64,000 nucleotides of DNA from JAJDXO01 sp965221855 (GCA_965221855.1 CBDCSV010000005.1:372001-436000), one strand, 5' to 3'; shown: positions 8,336 to 16,551, numbered from the stretch's first letter. The notes: generated from the letters alone by a model not told the origin. Program-made: numbers and translations.

Positions 8336-9700
8336 ATGCCCGCAGGCGCCAAATCCATTGGCGGCGAGACCTGGCGCAATCTCCGATACGGCGCGGCCGC
8401 GTTCGCCCTGGGGATGCCGACCATCCCGCTGCTCGTTCACCTGCCCGCCATCTATGCCGCAGAACTCGGCATCGGGCTCACGGCAACCGGCGTCGCCCTA
8501 TTCATCGCCCGGATATTCGATGTTGTCTCTGATCCGCTGATTGGCGTCGCCTCTGACCGATTGAATACCCGGTGGGGACGGCGCAAACCCATCATCCTGG
8601 CCGGCGGGATTATCGGGGCGCTTGGGACGGTCTTGCTCCTTAATCCCGGGAGCGGTATCGGCGCCGCCTACTTGGCGATTTGGACGTCCGTACTCTATCT
8701 CGGGTGGACAATGATCAACATCCCCTACTTGGCCTGGGGAGCGGCCTTGTCCCCCGATTATGTCGGGCGCACCCGGATCACCTCGGTCCGGGAGGGCTTC
8801 ATGCTGGGAGGCATTGTTGTGGCCGGCGCCATACCCGCCGTGGCTGCGACCTTGGGCTTTGGGGAACGCGAGGCTTTGGCCCTAATCGGCTGGGGGGTGG
8901 TCGGGGCCGGGGCTATTTTGTTTGCGGTCTTGCTGATTGGTGTTGATGAGCCACCCCCGCCGCCCAGCCATCGCACCGAACCCCCCTGGCCGGCACTCAA
9001 AGGCATGTTTGCGAACAAGCCCTTTCGGCTCTTGGTGGGCGGCTGGTTCGTCAACAGCTTGGCCAACGGCATTCCCGCGGCGCTGTTCATATTGTTTATG
9101 ACCTTTGTGCTTGAAGCGGATGAGCTGCAACGGGGAATTCTGACATTTGTCTACTTTGTCGCAGGCGTCGTCGGCATTCCGTTTTGGCTCTGGTTGAGCG
9201 GGCGTATCGGGAAACACATTACTTGGTGTGTTTCAATGGGCATCGCCTGCATCGCCTTTGCTTTCGTACCTTTATTGGGAGCGGGCGATATCACCGCCTT
9301 CTTCGTGATCACGCTGGTTACGGGCGTGACTCTGGGCGCCGATTTGGCGATCCCGCCCTCCATGCAGGCCGATGTCGCCGAGTATGAGATCTTCCGGTCC
9401 CGCCGCGACAGGACGGGCCTGCTCTTCTCGTTTTGGAGCATGACCACCAAGTTCGCGGTTGCTTTTTCGGTATTGATCGCACTGCCGACGTTGGAAGCAC
9501 TCGGTTTCCGAACCGACGCGGATGGCGGTCCTCAAAACCTGCTGGCCCTATCGGTGATCTATACCGGCGTGCCGGTCGTACTAAAAATTACCTCTATCGC
9601 CATCATTTGGCGCCACCCCCTAACCGCGGAGAAACAGGGGATTGTGAGGCGGCGGCTGAGCGTGTTGGAGGCAAGAGGGACTGAACTCATTGGGTCATGA
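8336..9700 (+). CDS. MFS transporter of the glycoside-pentoside-hexuronide (MelB-like) type
   Basis: This 454-residue integral membrane protein has about 12 hydrophobic helices. The GPH-family signature is at the N-terminus: 'IFDVVSDPLIGVASDRLNTR' followed by 'WGRRKPIILAGG', plus 'RDRTGLLFSFWSMTTKFA' in the second half. The family imports sugars with Na+ or H+. Members in RpoE/fatty-acid operons have no known substrate to my knowledge and could move lipids instead. The start follows the previous stop with no gap, and its own stop overlaps the next ATG. Confidence 0.85.
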   Translation: MPAGAKSIGGETWRNLRYGAAAFALGMPTIPLLVHLPAIYAAELGIGLTATGVALFIARIFDVVSDPLIGVASDRLNTRWGRRKPIILAGGIIGALGTVLLLNPGSGIGAAYLAIWTSVLYLGWTMINIPYLAWGAALSPDYVGRTRITSVREGFMLGGIVVAGAIPAVAATLGFGEREALALIGWGVVGAGAILFAVLLIGVDEPPPPPSHRTEPPWPALKGMFANKPFRLLVGGWFVNSLANGIPAALFILFMTFVLEADELQRGILTFVYFVAGVVGIPFWLWLSGRIGKHITWCVSMGIACIAFAFVPLLGAGDITAFFVITLVTGVTLGADLAIPPSMQADVAEYEIFRSRRDRTGLLFSFWSMTTKFAVAFSVLIALPTLEALGFRTDADGGPQNLLALSVIYTGVPVVLKITSIAIIWRHPLTAEKQGIVRRRLSVLEARGTELIGS

Positions 9701-10302
9701 ATATGCGCCTGCCGACGGTACTCATTGCACTATTTTTCCTGGCGGCGCTAACCGGATGTAAAGCGATGAAACCGAGTGATTTCGCGAGTTCGAAACCGAA
9801 GTTTGTACTGGAGGAGTACTTCGCCGGGAAAACGCAGGCATGGGGATTGTTCGAAGACCGATTCGGGAAAGTCCGCCGGCAGTTCGTTGTCGAAATAGAC
9901 GGCGCTTGGGATGGCGAAATCCTTACTCTCGACGAGCACTTTGATTGGAGCGATGGCGAGAAGTCTTTCCGCCAGTGGCGAATCAAGAAGACTGCCGACG
10001 GCCGATATGAGGGCCAGGCCGACGACGTCATTGGCGTGGCGACGGGCATCGCCGAGGGCAATGCGCTCAACTGGTCCTACATTCTCGATCTGGAGACCGG
10101 TGGGAACAAAACCATGAAAGTCAAGCTGGACGACTGGATGTTCCTCCAGCCGGGCGGTGTGCTGCTCAACCGGGCGCGAATGAGCAAATTCGGGATCGAG
10201 CTCGGTCAGGTGACTATCTCGTTTACCAAACCCGGGGGCTCTCAGGCTGGCGTCAATCCCCGGCAGCCTTCCGCCGAAACCACTTCAGTAGCGGCCCAAT
10301 AA
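9697..10302 (+). CDS. DUF3833 family lipoprotein
   Basis: The 201-residue protein starts with a lipoprotein signal peptide (MNMRLPTVLIALFFLAALTG then the lipobox Cys in 'LTGCKAM'). The mature part matches DUF3833 with 'FVLEEYFAGKTQAWGLFEDR' and 'LTLDEHFDWSDGE'. It should be anchored in the outer or inner membrane facing the periplasm. It is the last gene of the FAD-DUF1365-Cfa-MFS operon; its ATG overlaps the MFS stop (ATGA). Its 3' end overlaps the converging NTF2-like gene by about 50 bp. Molecular function is unknown. Confidence 0.85.
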   Translation: MNMRLPTVLIALFFLAALTGCKAMKPSDFASSKPKFVLEEYFAGKTQAWGLFEDRFGKVRRQFVVEIDGAWDGEILTLDEHFDWSDGEKSFRQWRIKKTADGRYEGQADDVIGVATGIAEGNALNWSYILDLETGGNKTMKVKLDDWMFLQPGGVLLNRARMSKFGIELGQVTISFTKPGGSQAGVNPRQPSAETTSVAAQ

Positions 10303-10678
10303 CCGGGAAACGGCTGTATAGCTGGGACGCTGCGTCCCAATATTCTTCCTGTCTCAGTACCTTGCCGGCCCGGTCAAAGGTCAGGCGTGTCACACCTTCG
10401 ACCGACCACGGCTTGCCGCCGAGAACGCCTGTGAGCGTCCAACGGAAAAAGACGGCATCGCCATCAACGGCATGGCTGTCGACAACGAATACCACATCGC
10501 CCACCGTTTCGAACATTCGGGCCAGGACCGCCCGCATCTCCGATAGGCCGTGGACTTCATGCAGCGGATCCCGGAATACGACGTTCTCCGCCACGAACTC
10601 ACCGAGAGAGGGCAGCCCGTCCACCGTCAATTCTTCAAGGTAGGTCTTGTAGCGATCGAAAGCCGTCTTCGGATCCAT
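10253..10678 (-). CDS. NTF2/SnoaL-like protein
   Basis: This 141-residue single-domain protein has an NTF2-like cone fold pattern: 'FVAENVVFRDPLHEVHGL' followed by strands with 'DAVFFRWTLTGVLGG' and 'RLTFDRAGKVLRQEEYWD'. The start ATG at 10676-10678 is one base after the SDR stop codon; an alternative TTG start lies four codons upstream. It is the last gene of the DUF6134-SDR-NTF2 operon. Such proteins are often small isomerases or binding proteins; the ligand here is unknown. Confidence 0.8.
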   Translation of the reverse strand: MDPKTAFDRYKTYLEELTVDGLPSLGEFVAENVVFRDPLHEVHGLSEMRAVLARMFETVGDVVFVVDSHAVDGDAVFFRWTLTGVLGGKPWSVEGVTRLTFDRAGKVLRQEEYWDAASQLYSRFPVIGPLLKWFRRKAAGD

Positions 10679-10679
10679 G

Positions 10680-11435
10680 TCAGCCCCCAATCATTCGCCG
10701 GGTGATGGCGAAGTAGATGCCGTAGGGCAAACACCGTCCGATTTTTAGAAGGTAGGCGAACCGGCGCGGCATGGTGATTTCGAACTGCCCTCGTTCCAGA
10801 CCCTTGATGATGCGCCGGGCTGCCGTGTCGGGCTCCATGAGAAACGGCATTGGAAATTCGTTCCTTTCGGTTAACGGCGTTCGGACAAATCCGGGATGCA
10901 CGATCGAGAGAGTGATCCCGAGTTGCTCCAATTCCGGGCGCAATGCCTCGCCCATGTTCGTCAATGCCGCTTTGGATGCGCCGTAGGCGCTTGCCATCGG
11001 CAGGCCGCGATAAGCCGTCAGCGAAGAGACAATCGCAATGCGGCCTCGGTGGCGCGGCTTCATCGCCTCAATAACCGGCGCGAGGCAGTTGACGGTACCC
11101 ATGACATTTATGTCGATCTGGTCGCGAAAATTTTCGACGGTGAAATCTTCGGCGCCGAACCGGATGTAGGTGCCGGCATTGAGAACGGCGAGGTCGAGAG
11201 GTCCGATGTCCCGCTCGATGGTTCCAACCAGCGCGGCCATTCTTGATTCATCGGAAACATCGGCCGCACAGGGAATAATCTCGCCCGACATGGCCTGACA
11301 ATCGGACTTGAGGGCCTCGAGATCCGATGCGGTGCGTGCGCTTACCGCCACGCGCCAACCCTTCTCGGCGAGTTGCATGGCGACATGCTGGCCCAAGCCT
11401 TTTCCAGCGCCGGTGATCCAGGCCACTTTGCTCAT
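10680..11435 (-). CDS. Short-chain dehydrogenase/reductase (RpoE-regulon type)
   Basis: This 251-residue classical SDR has the cofactor motif 'TGAGKGLG' near residue 9, 'LNAG' after the fourth strand, the catalytic Ser in 'IVSSLTAY' and the Tyr-x3-Lys 'AYGASK'. A C-terminal extension rich in aromatic and basic residues ('MPRRFAYLLKIGRCLPYGIY') suggests membrane association. It sits 27 nt after the DUF6134 gene and one base before the NTF2-like gene. Its position in this locus points to lipid-aldehyde or alcohol chemistry, but the substrate is unproven. Confidence 0.85.
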   Translation of the reverse strand: MSKVAWITGAGKGLGQHVAMQLAEKGWRVAVSARTASDLEALKSDCQAMSGEIIPCAADVSDESRMAALVGTIERDIGPLDLAVLNAGTYIRFGAEDFTVENFRDQIDINVMGTVNCLAPVIEAMKPRHRGRIAIVSSLTAYRGLPMASAYGASKAALTNMGEALRPELEQLGITLSIVHPGFVRTPLTERNEFPMPFLMEPDTAARRIIKGLERGQFEITMPRRFAYLLKIGRCLPYGIYFAITRRMIGG

Positions 11436-11462
11436 AAGCCGTCTCTCAGCGCGGGAGCCAGA

Positions 11463-12173
11463 CTAAAGGCCACATTTTCGGCATTCGTACTCGATTTTCG
11501 AGCCGTCTTTGGCGACGAATTTGAATTTCACCCAACGACCGCGGTCATCATACCAGACCGTCGGGTTGACGTCGCCGCGATAGACGAACCTTGTCGCGGA
11601 AATCGCCTTGCCCTGGGCTGTGATCGTTTCCCGGCCTTCATTGGTAATCTTCACCTCCGCCAGGGAACCGTTCAGGGTATCGATCACCTGTCTGGATCCG
11701 ATGATCCCGGGGTTCCAGTGATTGGTCGGGAACAGGTCGGCGGCGGCCACGACGACGCCCTCCGGACCCTCGACCCTCAGGCCGTCCTCCGATGTCACGA
11801 TCCTGACCTCGCTGATCTCGCCGTCATCGTTCTGTTTCGAGTTCAGTTGGACCAACAGACCATCACGCCATATGGCGTCGGACCGGTAGTCGTACCGATA
11901 GATGGTGATGCCGAGAAATTTGACGGCAAGCTCAAGCGCCACACCGACTTTGACCGATTGATCGGGGGTTGTCTTGAACGTCACGGTCTGCGTCCCGACC
12001 CGGGTACCATTTCGTGTGACGTCAAAGACAATCCGCTCGCCATAGAGGGCAAATGGATCAGCAAGGGACACCACCTTTGCCGACACCGGCGTTGCGCCGG
12101 CCAGGAATGCGCTAAGGATCCCGGCCATGCCAAGATTTGTGCGGAATGATATGGGCAAGCCCGAAGCGTCCAA
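11463..12173 (-). CDS. DUF6134-like exported protein
   Basis: The product is up to 236 residues, with a hydrophobic signal segment ending 'SAFLAGATPVSA'. The mature domain has 'LYGERIVFDVTRNGTRVGTQ', 'YRYDYRSDAIWRDGLL' and 'NHWNPGIIGSRQVIDTLNG', features I associate with DUF6134, often found beside RpoE-controlled lipid genes. The start is uncertain: the longest frame begins with TTG at 12173, and an ATG at 12128 would shorten the signal peptide. An RpoE-like promoter lies just upstream. Periplasmic location is likely; function is unknown. Confidence 0.7.
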   Translation of the reverse strand: MDASGLPISFRTNLGMAGILSAFLAGATPVSAKVVSLADPFALYGERIVFDVTRNGTRVGTQTVTFKTTPDQSVKVGVALELAVKFLGITIYRYDYRSDAIWRDGLLVQLNSKQNDDGEISEVRIVTSEDGLRVEGPEGVVVAAADLFPTNHWNPGIIGSRQVIDTLNGSLAEVKITNEGRETITAQGKAISATRFVYRGDVNPTVWYDDRGRWVKFKFVAKDGSKIEYECRKCGL

Positions 12174-12195
12174 ATTGAATTGCGACTAGGTATTT

Positions 12196-12225
12196 TCAAT
12201 ACGCATTCTGAGAATAAGCGGATCA
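12196..12225 (-). promoter_or_regulatory. Predicted RpoE-dependent promoter of the DUF6134-SDR-NTF2 operon
   Basis: On the minus strand TGATCC (12220-12225) is followed after 18 nt by TATTGA (12196-12201). The spacer length and the -35 are identical to the two promoters flanking the rpoE/FAD intergenic region; the -10 keeps the leading TA. Its position about 25 nt upstream of the longest DUF6134 frame fits transcription of that operon. Confidence 0.6.
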
Positions 12226-12318
12226 ATCGGGGCTCGCGGTCAATTGGATTGCATCGCCGGGGTGAGGTTCTAAATTTCATCCGAACGCATGATGTCGGCG
12301 GGTTGGAGGAGATTGGAA

Positions 12319-12489
12319 ATGACTCGGGCTCTGGTCGCGAGGTTCCTGGCGATTGCCCTGGGCGCGGCGCCGGCGTCGGCCGATCCGGTCGAAGCCACGG
12401 TGAATATCGAGAAGCGCAAGGTCGTCGGCGAGCGGGTCAGTCGCGTCAAGCAGGGCGACGAGGTCACTATTTGCTTCAACGAGGCATGA
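12319..12489 (+). pseudogene. Truncated cupredoxin-like exported protein
   Basis: The frame encodes 56 residues: a signal peptide ('MTRALVARFLAIALGAAPAS') followed by 'VNIEKRKVVGERVSRVKQGD' and 'EVTICFNEA', then a stop. This is the first half of a small periplasmic cupredoxin-like domain as I remember the family; the second half with the expected His-rich strand is missing. GGAGGAGATTGG precedes the ATG. The break is close to the degraded IS630 copy that follows, so truncation by transposition is likely. Confidence 0.5.
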
Positions 12490-12547
12490 CCGGGCTTTAG
12501 CACCACTGATCGGCGAGTGCCGGTTCCTTCAGGAAGAGCATTGGTGT

Positions 12548-13502
12548 TTGCGACGCGAGGTCAGTAGAGCGACTCAGCGGGTATCCTGGGAGCGCTACGC
12601 GCGTTTGACCCAGGCTATAGGGGTCGGCGAGAGCACGGCGGTTGCCTGGCTGGCGCGCTACCGACGGACGGGCAGCGCGGCGCCGGGCCGGATGGGCGGT
12701 TACAAGCCGCGTGCGATCCGGGGCACGCACGAGCGCTGGTTGCGGGACCGAGTGGCGCGGGGGGATTTCACGCTTCATGGGCTTGTAGGGGAGCTGGCGG
12801 AACGAGGCCTGAAGGTGGACTACCATTCAGTCTGGACCTTCGTTCACGAGCAAGGCCTGAGCTTTAAAAAAAAACGCTGGTGGCTGGCGAGCGTCGGCGC
12901 CGTGACGTGGCGCGCCGCCGCGCTCAGTGGTTGAAGTACCGCGACCGGGTTGACCCGATGCGCCTGGTGTTCATCGACGAGACCTGGACCAGGACCAACA
13001 TGGCGCCGCTGCGGGGCTGGGGGCCAAGGGGCGCGCGGCTGATCGGCGAGGCGCCACATGGCCGTTGGAACACCGCGACCTTCCTCGCCGCGCTGCGCCA
13101 CGACCGAATCGATGCGCCCTGGCTCGTCGACGGGCCGATCAACGGCGAGCGCTTCCGCATCTATGTGCAGGACGTGTTGGTCCCAACCCTCAAGCCCGGC
13201 GACATCGTCATCTCAGGTCACAAAGCGGAGCGACTGACCGAATGGACAACCTCGGCTCTCACAAGTCCAAGGCCGTGCGACAGGCCATCCGACAAGCCGG
13301 CGCCCGGCTCCTGTTCCTGCCCAAGTACTCCCCCGATCTCAATCCCATCGAGCAGGTCTTCGCCAAGGTCAAGCATCTGCTCCGCCACGAAGCGCCGCGA
13401 ACCGTCGAGGCCGTCTCAGCCGCCATCGGCAGGCTCCTCGATACCTATACCTCAAAAGAATGCGCCAACTACTTCAAAAACGCTGGATACGACCCAACCT
13501 AA
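12548..13502 (+). pseudogene. IS630-family transposase, broken by a frameshift insertion
   Basis: Three frames together make one IS630 transposase. The first covers the helix-turn-helix part ('VGESTAVAWLARYRRTGS') up to an A9 run at 12866-12874. The second has the DDE start 'RLVFIDETWTRTNMAPLRGW' and stops matching at 'PGDIVI'. The third resumes with 'MDNLGSHKSKAVRQAIR' and 'LPKYSPDLNPIEQVFAKVKH' to the stop at 13500-13502. The A9 shift resembles the -1 slippage of intact relatives in this window. The second break is a 29-bp insertion at about 13213-13241, directly before the second catalytic Asp motif, and should kill the gene. The N-terminal start is also degraded. Confidence 0.8.
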
Positions 13503-13711
13503 AATCGTACCGCTCTGGCCCTGTACGGCGATCAGCTCATCGGCACGGCCAACCTCGGCTTCATTCTCTTGGCCGGCCTACGAGGCCCTAGCGGAGACCA
13601 CGGTGTTCGAGTAACAGGCTGCCTTTCCCGTACGCATCTGATTGCCCTCGCGGCATCAAATTCCTTCAACAAATCAAAGCGTTGAGGCGTTTCAGACCGG
13701 AATTTCAATCA
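13503..13711. other. Stretch without a recognisable gene after the IS630 remnant
   Basis: A short plus-strand frame reads 'YGDQLIGTANLGFILLAGLR' directly after the transposase stop and may be the tail of an unidentified gene, but no start or family was recognised. The rest shows no coding pattern. Confidence 0.3.
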
Positions 13712-13747
13712 AATGTCGGTCTCGGTGGTTGCGGGCCCCCGCAACCA
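13712..13747 (-). repeat. 36-bp direct repeat, copy 1
   Basis: This 36-bp stretch is identical to 17331-17366. It contains a perfect 9-bp palindrome arm pair around GGTTGCGGG/CCCGCAACC, and its plus strand ends GGCCCCCGCAACCA, like the acceptor end of bacterial initiator tRNA. In copy 2 the minus strand codes for the C-terminus of a serine recombinase (VAGARNHRDRH). Here it is followed directly by a 17-bp inverted repeat instead of recombinase coding sequence. Confidence 0.75.
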
Positions 13748-13789
13748 AATAAACCCCTGAAAACATTTATTCTTTCAGGGGTTTATTTG
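13746..13789. terminator. Strong perfect hairpin (17-bp arms)
   Basis: CAAATAAACCCCTGAAA (13746-13762) and its exact complement (13773-13789) enclose a 10-nt loop. The arms are AT-flanked on both sides, so the structure could terminate transcription in either direction. It adjoins copy 1 of the 36-bp repeat and may instead be part of a mobile element end. Confidence 0.6.
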
Positions 13790-13983
13790 TTCTGGATTCC
13801 GGCAGATTTCTTGCGATCAACACATGGTCGACGCCGATGCGCGGACGCGGATTCGTGTCCGGCCGGTGTTGAGCATTCGAGGGCGCGCGACGCCGTTGCC
13901 GAGCTTTTGCTCCCCTAGCCGTGTCGTCTTTGACCGAGTTGCTCGGGCAATAACGCGGCTCCAAACCATTGGGGAAGCTTTTC

Positions 13984-14662
13984 TTAGGACACGGTCATTC
14001 CGCCATCGATGACAATCGTTTGGCCCGTGATCATCTGGGCGCCTGTCAGCAGAAAAGTGATGAGTTCCGCCACATCTTCCGGCTGCACATGGCGTTTGAT
14101 CAATGATCTGTCGAGTGCCGCCTGCTTCCGTTCCGCCGGCCAATCGGCTGTCCAGGGAGTGGCAACCTGCCCTGGTGCAACGGCGTTAACTCTGACATTT
14201 GGAGCAAGCGCTCGCGCCAATGATCGCGTGAGGCTTACAACACCGGATTTGGAAGCCGCGTAGGGAATACTGCTTCCCTGTAGGCCGAGGCCGGCGGTCG
14301 AGGCGGTGTTTACGACAGCACCCCCGGCTTCCTTCAACGCCTCCGAGGCCGCCTTTGAGACTCTGAAGACGCTGACAAGATTTGTGGTAAGCAATGCCTG
14401 CCATAGTTCCTCGTCGATCCTATCCAGATCCGCGGGCGGAATAGGGTCTTTCGTACCGGAAATTCCGGCGTTGTTTGCGAGGTAATCAAGGCCGCCAAGG
14501 TCGGCCACGGCCTTTTCGACCATTCGTTCGGCAGGCTCCAGGATCGAAACATTACCGGGCGCGGCAATGACATCGAGGCCCTCGGCCTTGAGCCTCCCAA
14601 CTTGCTCTTGCCCCGCAGGATCATCCTCCAAGTGGTTCATCGCGACCCTCGCGCCACGGCGG
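13984..14662 (-). pseudogene. Short-chain dehydrogenase lacking its N-terminus
   Basis: The remaining frame covers most of an SDR: 'ARVAMNHLEDDPAGQEQV', 'YLANNAGISGTKDPIPP', the catalytic 'SSIPYAASKSGVVSLTRSLA', the 'VRVNAVAPGQVATPW' segment and the C-terminal 'MITGQTIVIDGGMTVS' typical of 3-oxoacyl-ACP-reductase-like SDRs. The Gly-rich cofactor motif and first strand are gone; in their place the frame continues into IS630 transposase sequence at about 14663. The gene must be non-functional as an SDR unless an internal start gives a partial protein. Confidence 0.75.
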
Positions 14663-15113
14663 GCGGCGCATGAAGGGTTGGCGACGGTTAATCCATGTCC
14701 GGCGCGCCGCTTTGACGTCAGAGCGTTCTTTCTCCGAGGCCAGCAGCGTTTTTTTATAGGTGAAGCCCGCCTTGCACAGCAGTTTGGACAGATTCGACGG
14801 GTCGGCCGTGATGCCATGTTCCGCCTCCAGCCAGACCGCGAGGTTCGGCATGGTCGGTCAATTCGCGGAGCGAAATGACCTTGTGATGTCAGGCTGAGCC
14901 TTCACCTTCTCGATAAGGGCGGCTCGATAGGGGACAAGCTTGCCGGACCCTTTCGGACGACCCTGCTTGGCCGGTTCAAGCATAGCGGGCCTGAACCCGC
15001 ACCGCTGTCGACGGAGCAACCTCAAACTGCTCCGCAACCTCCTGACGAGACTTGCCCGCCGATATCCCCCGCACCATACGTAAACGAAGATCAGTCGAAA
15101 TCGCTCTGCCCAT
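14663..15113 (-). pseudogene. IS630 transposase N-terminal remnant
   Basis: From an ATG at 15111-15113 the frame reads MGRAISTDLRLRMVRGISAG and 'KSRQEVAEQFEVAPSTAVRV', the helix-turn-helix of IS630 transposases, then hits stops. The family match resumes in another frame with 'LAVWLEAEHGITADPSNLSK' and 'FTYKKTLLASEKERSDV', ending at 'RRTWINRRQPFM' where the truncated SDR begins. Several frame changes and stops mark it as decayed; the DDE domain is absent. Confidence 0.7.
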
Positions 15114-15194
15114 TACACCACCTCCTGGACACAGGGAATCACCATTTCAAACAAAAGGGAATCCCTAACGATTCAAAATTCACGCCCGAGGCTC
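14663..15194 (-). mobile_element. 5' half of a degraded IS630-family element
   Basis: The right end is preserved: GGCTC followed by the target TA at 15195-15196, and internally GGGAATCCCTAACGATTC, a motif also present in the two complete IS630 copies in the window. Reading leftwards, transposase sequence starts at 15113 and breaks off at the SDR remnant. The left half of the element is missing. Confidence 0.65.
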
Positions 15195-15284
15195 TAACAT
15201 CAATTCCGTCGGTTCGTTGTATGCGATCCCGGCGTTCCAAAAGCATCCTTCGTGAAAAATACGTTCGACACAACGCTTGCATGT

Positions 15285-15302
15285 TCGCGCATTTTTGTGC
15301 GA
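15285..15302. promoter_or_regulatory. Possible operator in front of hicAB
   Basis: TCGCGCA (15285-15291) and TGTGCGA (15296-15302) form a near-palindrome with one mismatch and a T-rich centre, ending 11 nt before the hicA start. HicB antitoxins usually repress their own operon by binding palindromes at the promoter. The call rests only on position and symmetry. Confidence 0.3.
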
Positions 15303-15313
15303 GATTGCCGGTC

Positions 15314-15526
15314 GTGAACGGGCGTGAGTTCATAGCGAGGGTGAGAAAGCTGGCGCGCAGGAACGGGATCGCGGTCAGGTTCGACCGCACGAGGGGCAAG
15401 GGCAGCCACGGGACCCTATATTACGGCGACCGGCATACGGTGATGAAGGACCGAAGGAAGCCTCTCAAGACCGGCACGCTTCACGGCATGTGCAAGCAAC
15501 TCGGCATCGACCCGAGCGACCTCTAG
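15314..15526 (+). CDS. hicA: HicA toxin (mRNA interferase)
   Basis: The 70-residue protein from the GTG at 15314 has the HicA double-stranded-RNA-binding-like fold: an N-terminal helix 'GREFIARVRKLARRNG', then 'GKGSHGTLYYGDRHTV' with the conserved catalytic His, and 'LKTGTLHGMCKQLGI'. The family cleaves mRNA when not bound by HicB. The GTG start gives the normal HicA length; the frame is open further upstream but without family similarity. hicB follows 12 nt downstream. The pair is intact inside an otherwise decayed mobile region, consistent with self-maintenance. Confidence 0.88.
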   Translation: MNGREFIARVRKLARRNGIAVRFDRTRGKGSHGTLYYGDRHTVMKDRRKPLKTGTLHGMCKQLGIDPSDL

Positions 15527-15538
15527 GGAGTTCCGACC

Positions 15539-15973
15539 ATGGCAACGCGCTACAGCTACCCCATCGACCTCCACAAGGAACGCGAAGGCGGCTATTCGGT
15601 CACCTTCCCGGATTTCGGCGAGGCGTTCACCGACGGTGATACGTTCGCCGAGGCGGTCGCCGAGGCCAACGATTGCCTTAAGGAAGCGCTCGCGGGCCGC
15701 ATCGCGCGGCGCGAGGACATTCCGGCGCCGAGCCCGGCCGGGGGGCGGGTGGCGGCGGTGCCGGGCGCGGTACTGGCCGCCAAGGCGGCGCTCTATGAGG
15801 CTCTCCGCGAGCAGCGGCTGTCCAACAGCGCCTTCGCGGCGGCCATGGGTATCCAGGAGAGCGAGGTTCGGCGCATGCTCGATCCCCGCCACGCCACCAA
15901 GATCGGCAGGCTGGAGGAAGCTCTGGCCCGGTTCAAGAAGCGTCTGGTGGTCACCGTGGAAGAAGCCGCTTGA
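15539..15973 (+). CDS. hicB: HicB antitoxin
   Basis: The 144-residue antitoxin has the HicB N-terminal domain ('GGYSVTFPDFGEAFTDGDTF', 'AVAEANDCLKEALAGRI') that neutralises HicA. A C-terminal helix-turn-helix region ('LSNSAFAAAMGIQESEVRRM', 'LDPRHATKIGRLEEAL') probably binds the operon's operator. It starts 12 nt after hicA, in the usual toxin-first order. No truncation is seen. Confidence 0.88.
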   Translation: MATRYSYPIDLHKEREGGYSVTFPDFGEAFTDGDTFAEAVAEANDCLKEALAGRIARREDIPAPSPAGGRVAAVPGAVLAAKAALYEALREQRLSNSAFAAAMGIQESEVRRMLDPRHATKIGRLEEALARFKKRLVVTVEEAA

Positions 15974-16003
15974 GCATGAATCGGCGCCATCGGGGGCCTT
16001 GGC

Positions 16004-16282
16004 TCACTCCGTAGAGACGGTTTCGACGTTTGATTCCGGACCGGCGGATCGCCTCCCGTATATCCCGAGCATGTGGGGGAGCCCGTGAGAGGTGGAGCGA
16101 GGCCGCCCGCGTGGCATCGGGCGGAGTTGTTCGTCGAAAGCAAATGATATGGGTTCAATGTAGGCGGCACCGATAACCGCGTATCGACACTCGCAGGTAG
16201 AACAGGCGATTTTCAATCGCATGGGCTCGGCCGCCGCCGGCAAAGCGACATGTTGGGGCCCACTGTCAACTTTCATGGTCAT
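16004..16282 (-). CDS. Doubtful small hypothetical protein
   Basis: A frame from the ATG at 16282 would encode about 92 residues with 'MRLKIACSTCECRYAVIGAA' near the middle, which could be a small metal-binding patch, and a basic Pro-rich C-terminus. No ribosome binding site, family or conserved context supports it. It may be chance. Confidence 0.2.
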   Translation of the reverse strand: MTMKVDSGPQHVALPAAAEPMRLKIACSTCECRYAVIGAAYIEPISFAFDEQLRPMPRGRPRSTSHGLPHMLGIYGRRSAGPESNVETVSTE

Positions 16283-16551
16283 GGAGATGAATCTGTCGCG
16301 TGGTTGTCGACGATTCCAGCGATCAGCATCACGCCTGAGAGCGTTCCCCATGGGTTTCCCCTAACGCGCGGGGATAGACCCAATATCTTCATCGTGTACC
16401 CAATGGATTCTGATCCGCGAGAGGGCAATCGGTCTGGAGGTGTCCCGCGAAACAGTTTGCAAGCCTACCTAGCGGGCTTACATTGTCCTCCAAGACAACC
16501 CATCGGACTGCCGCCCAGAAAGGGATATACGGGGTCCGATTAACATGACCC

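Noticed and set aside
13712..13747. Functional tRNA gene at the 36-bp repeat
   Set aside because: Only the acceptor-like 3' end is present; there are no D-, anticodon- or T-arms upstream, so it is not a tRNA gene.
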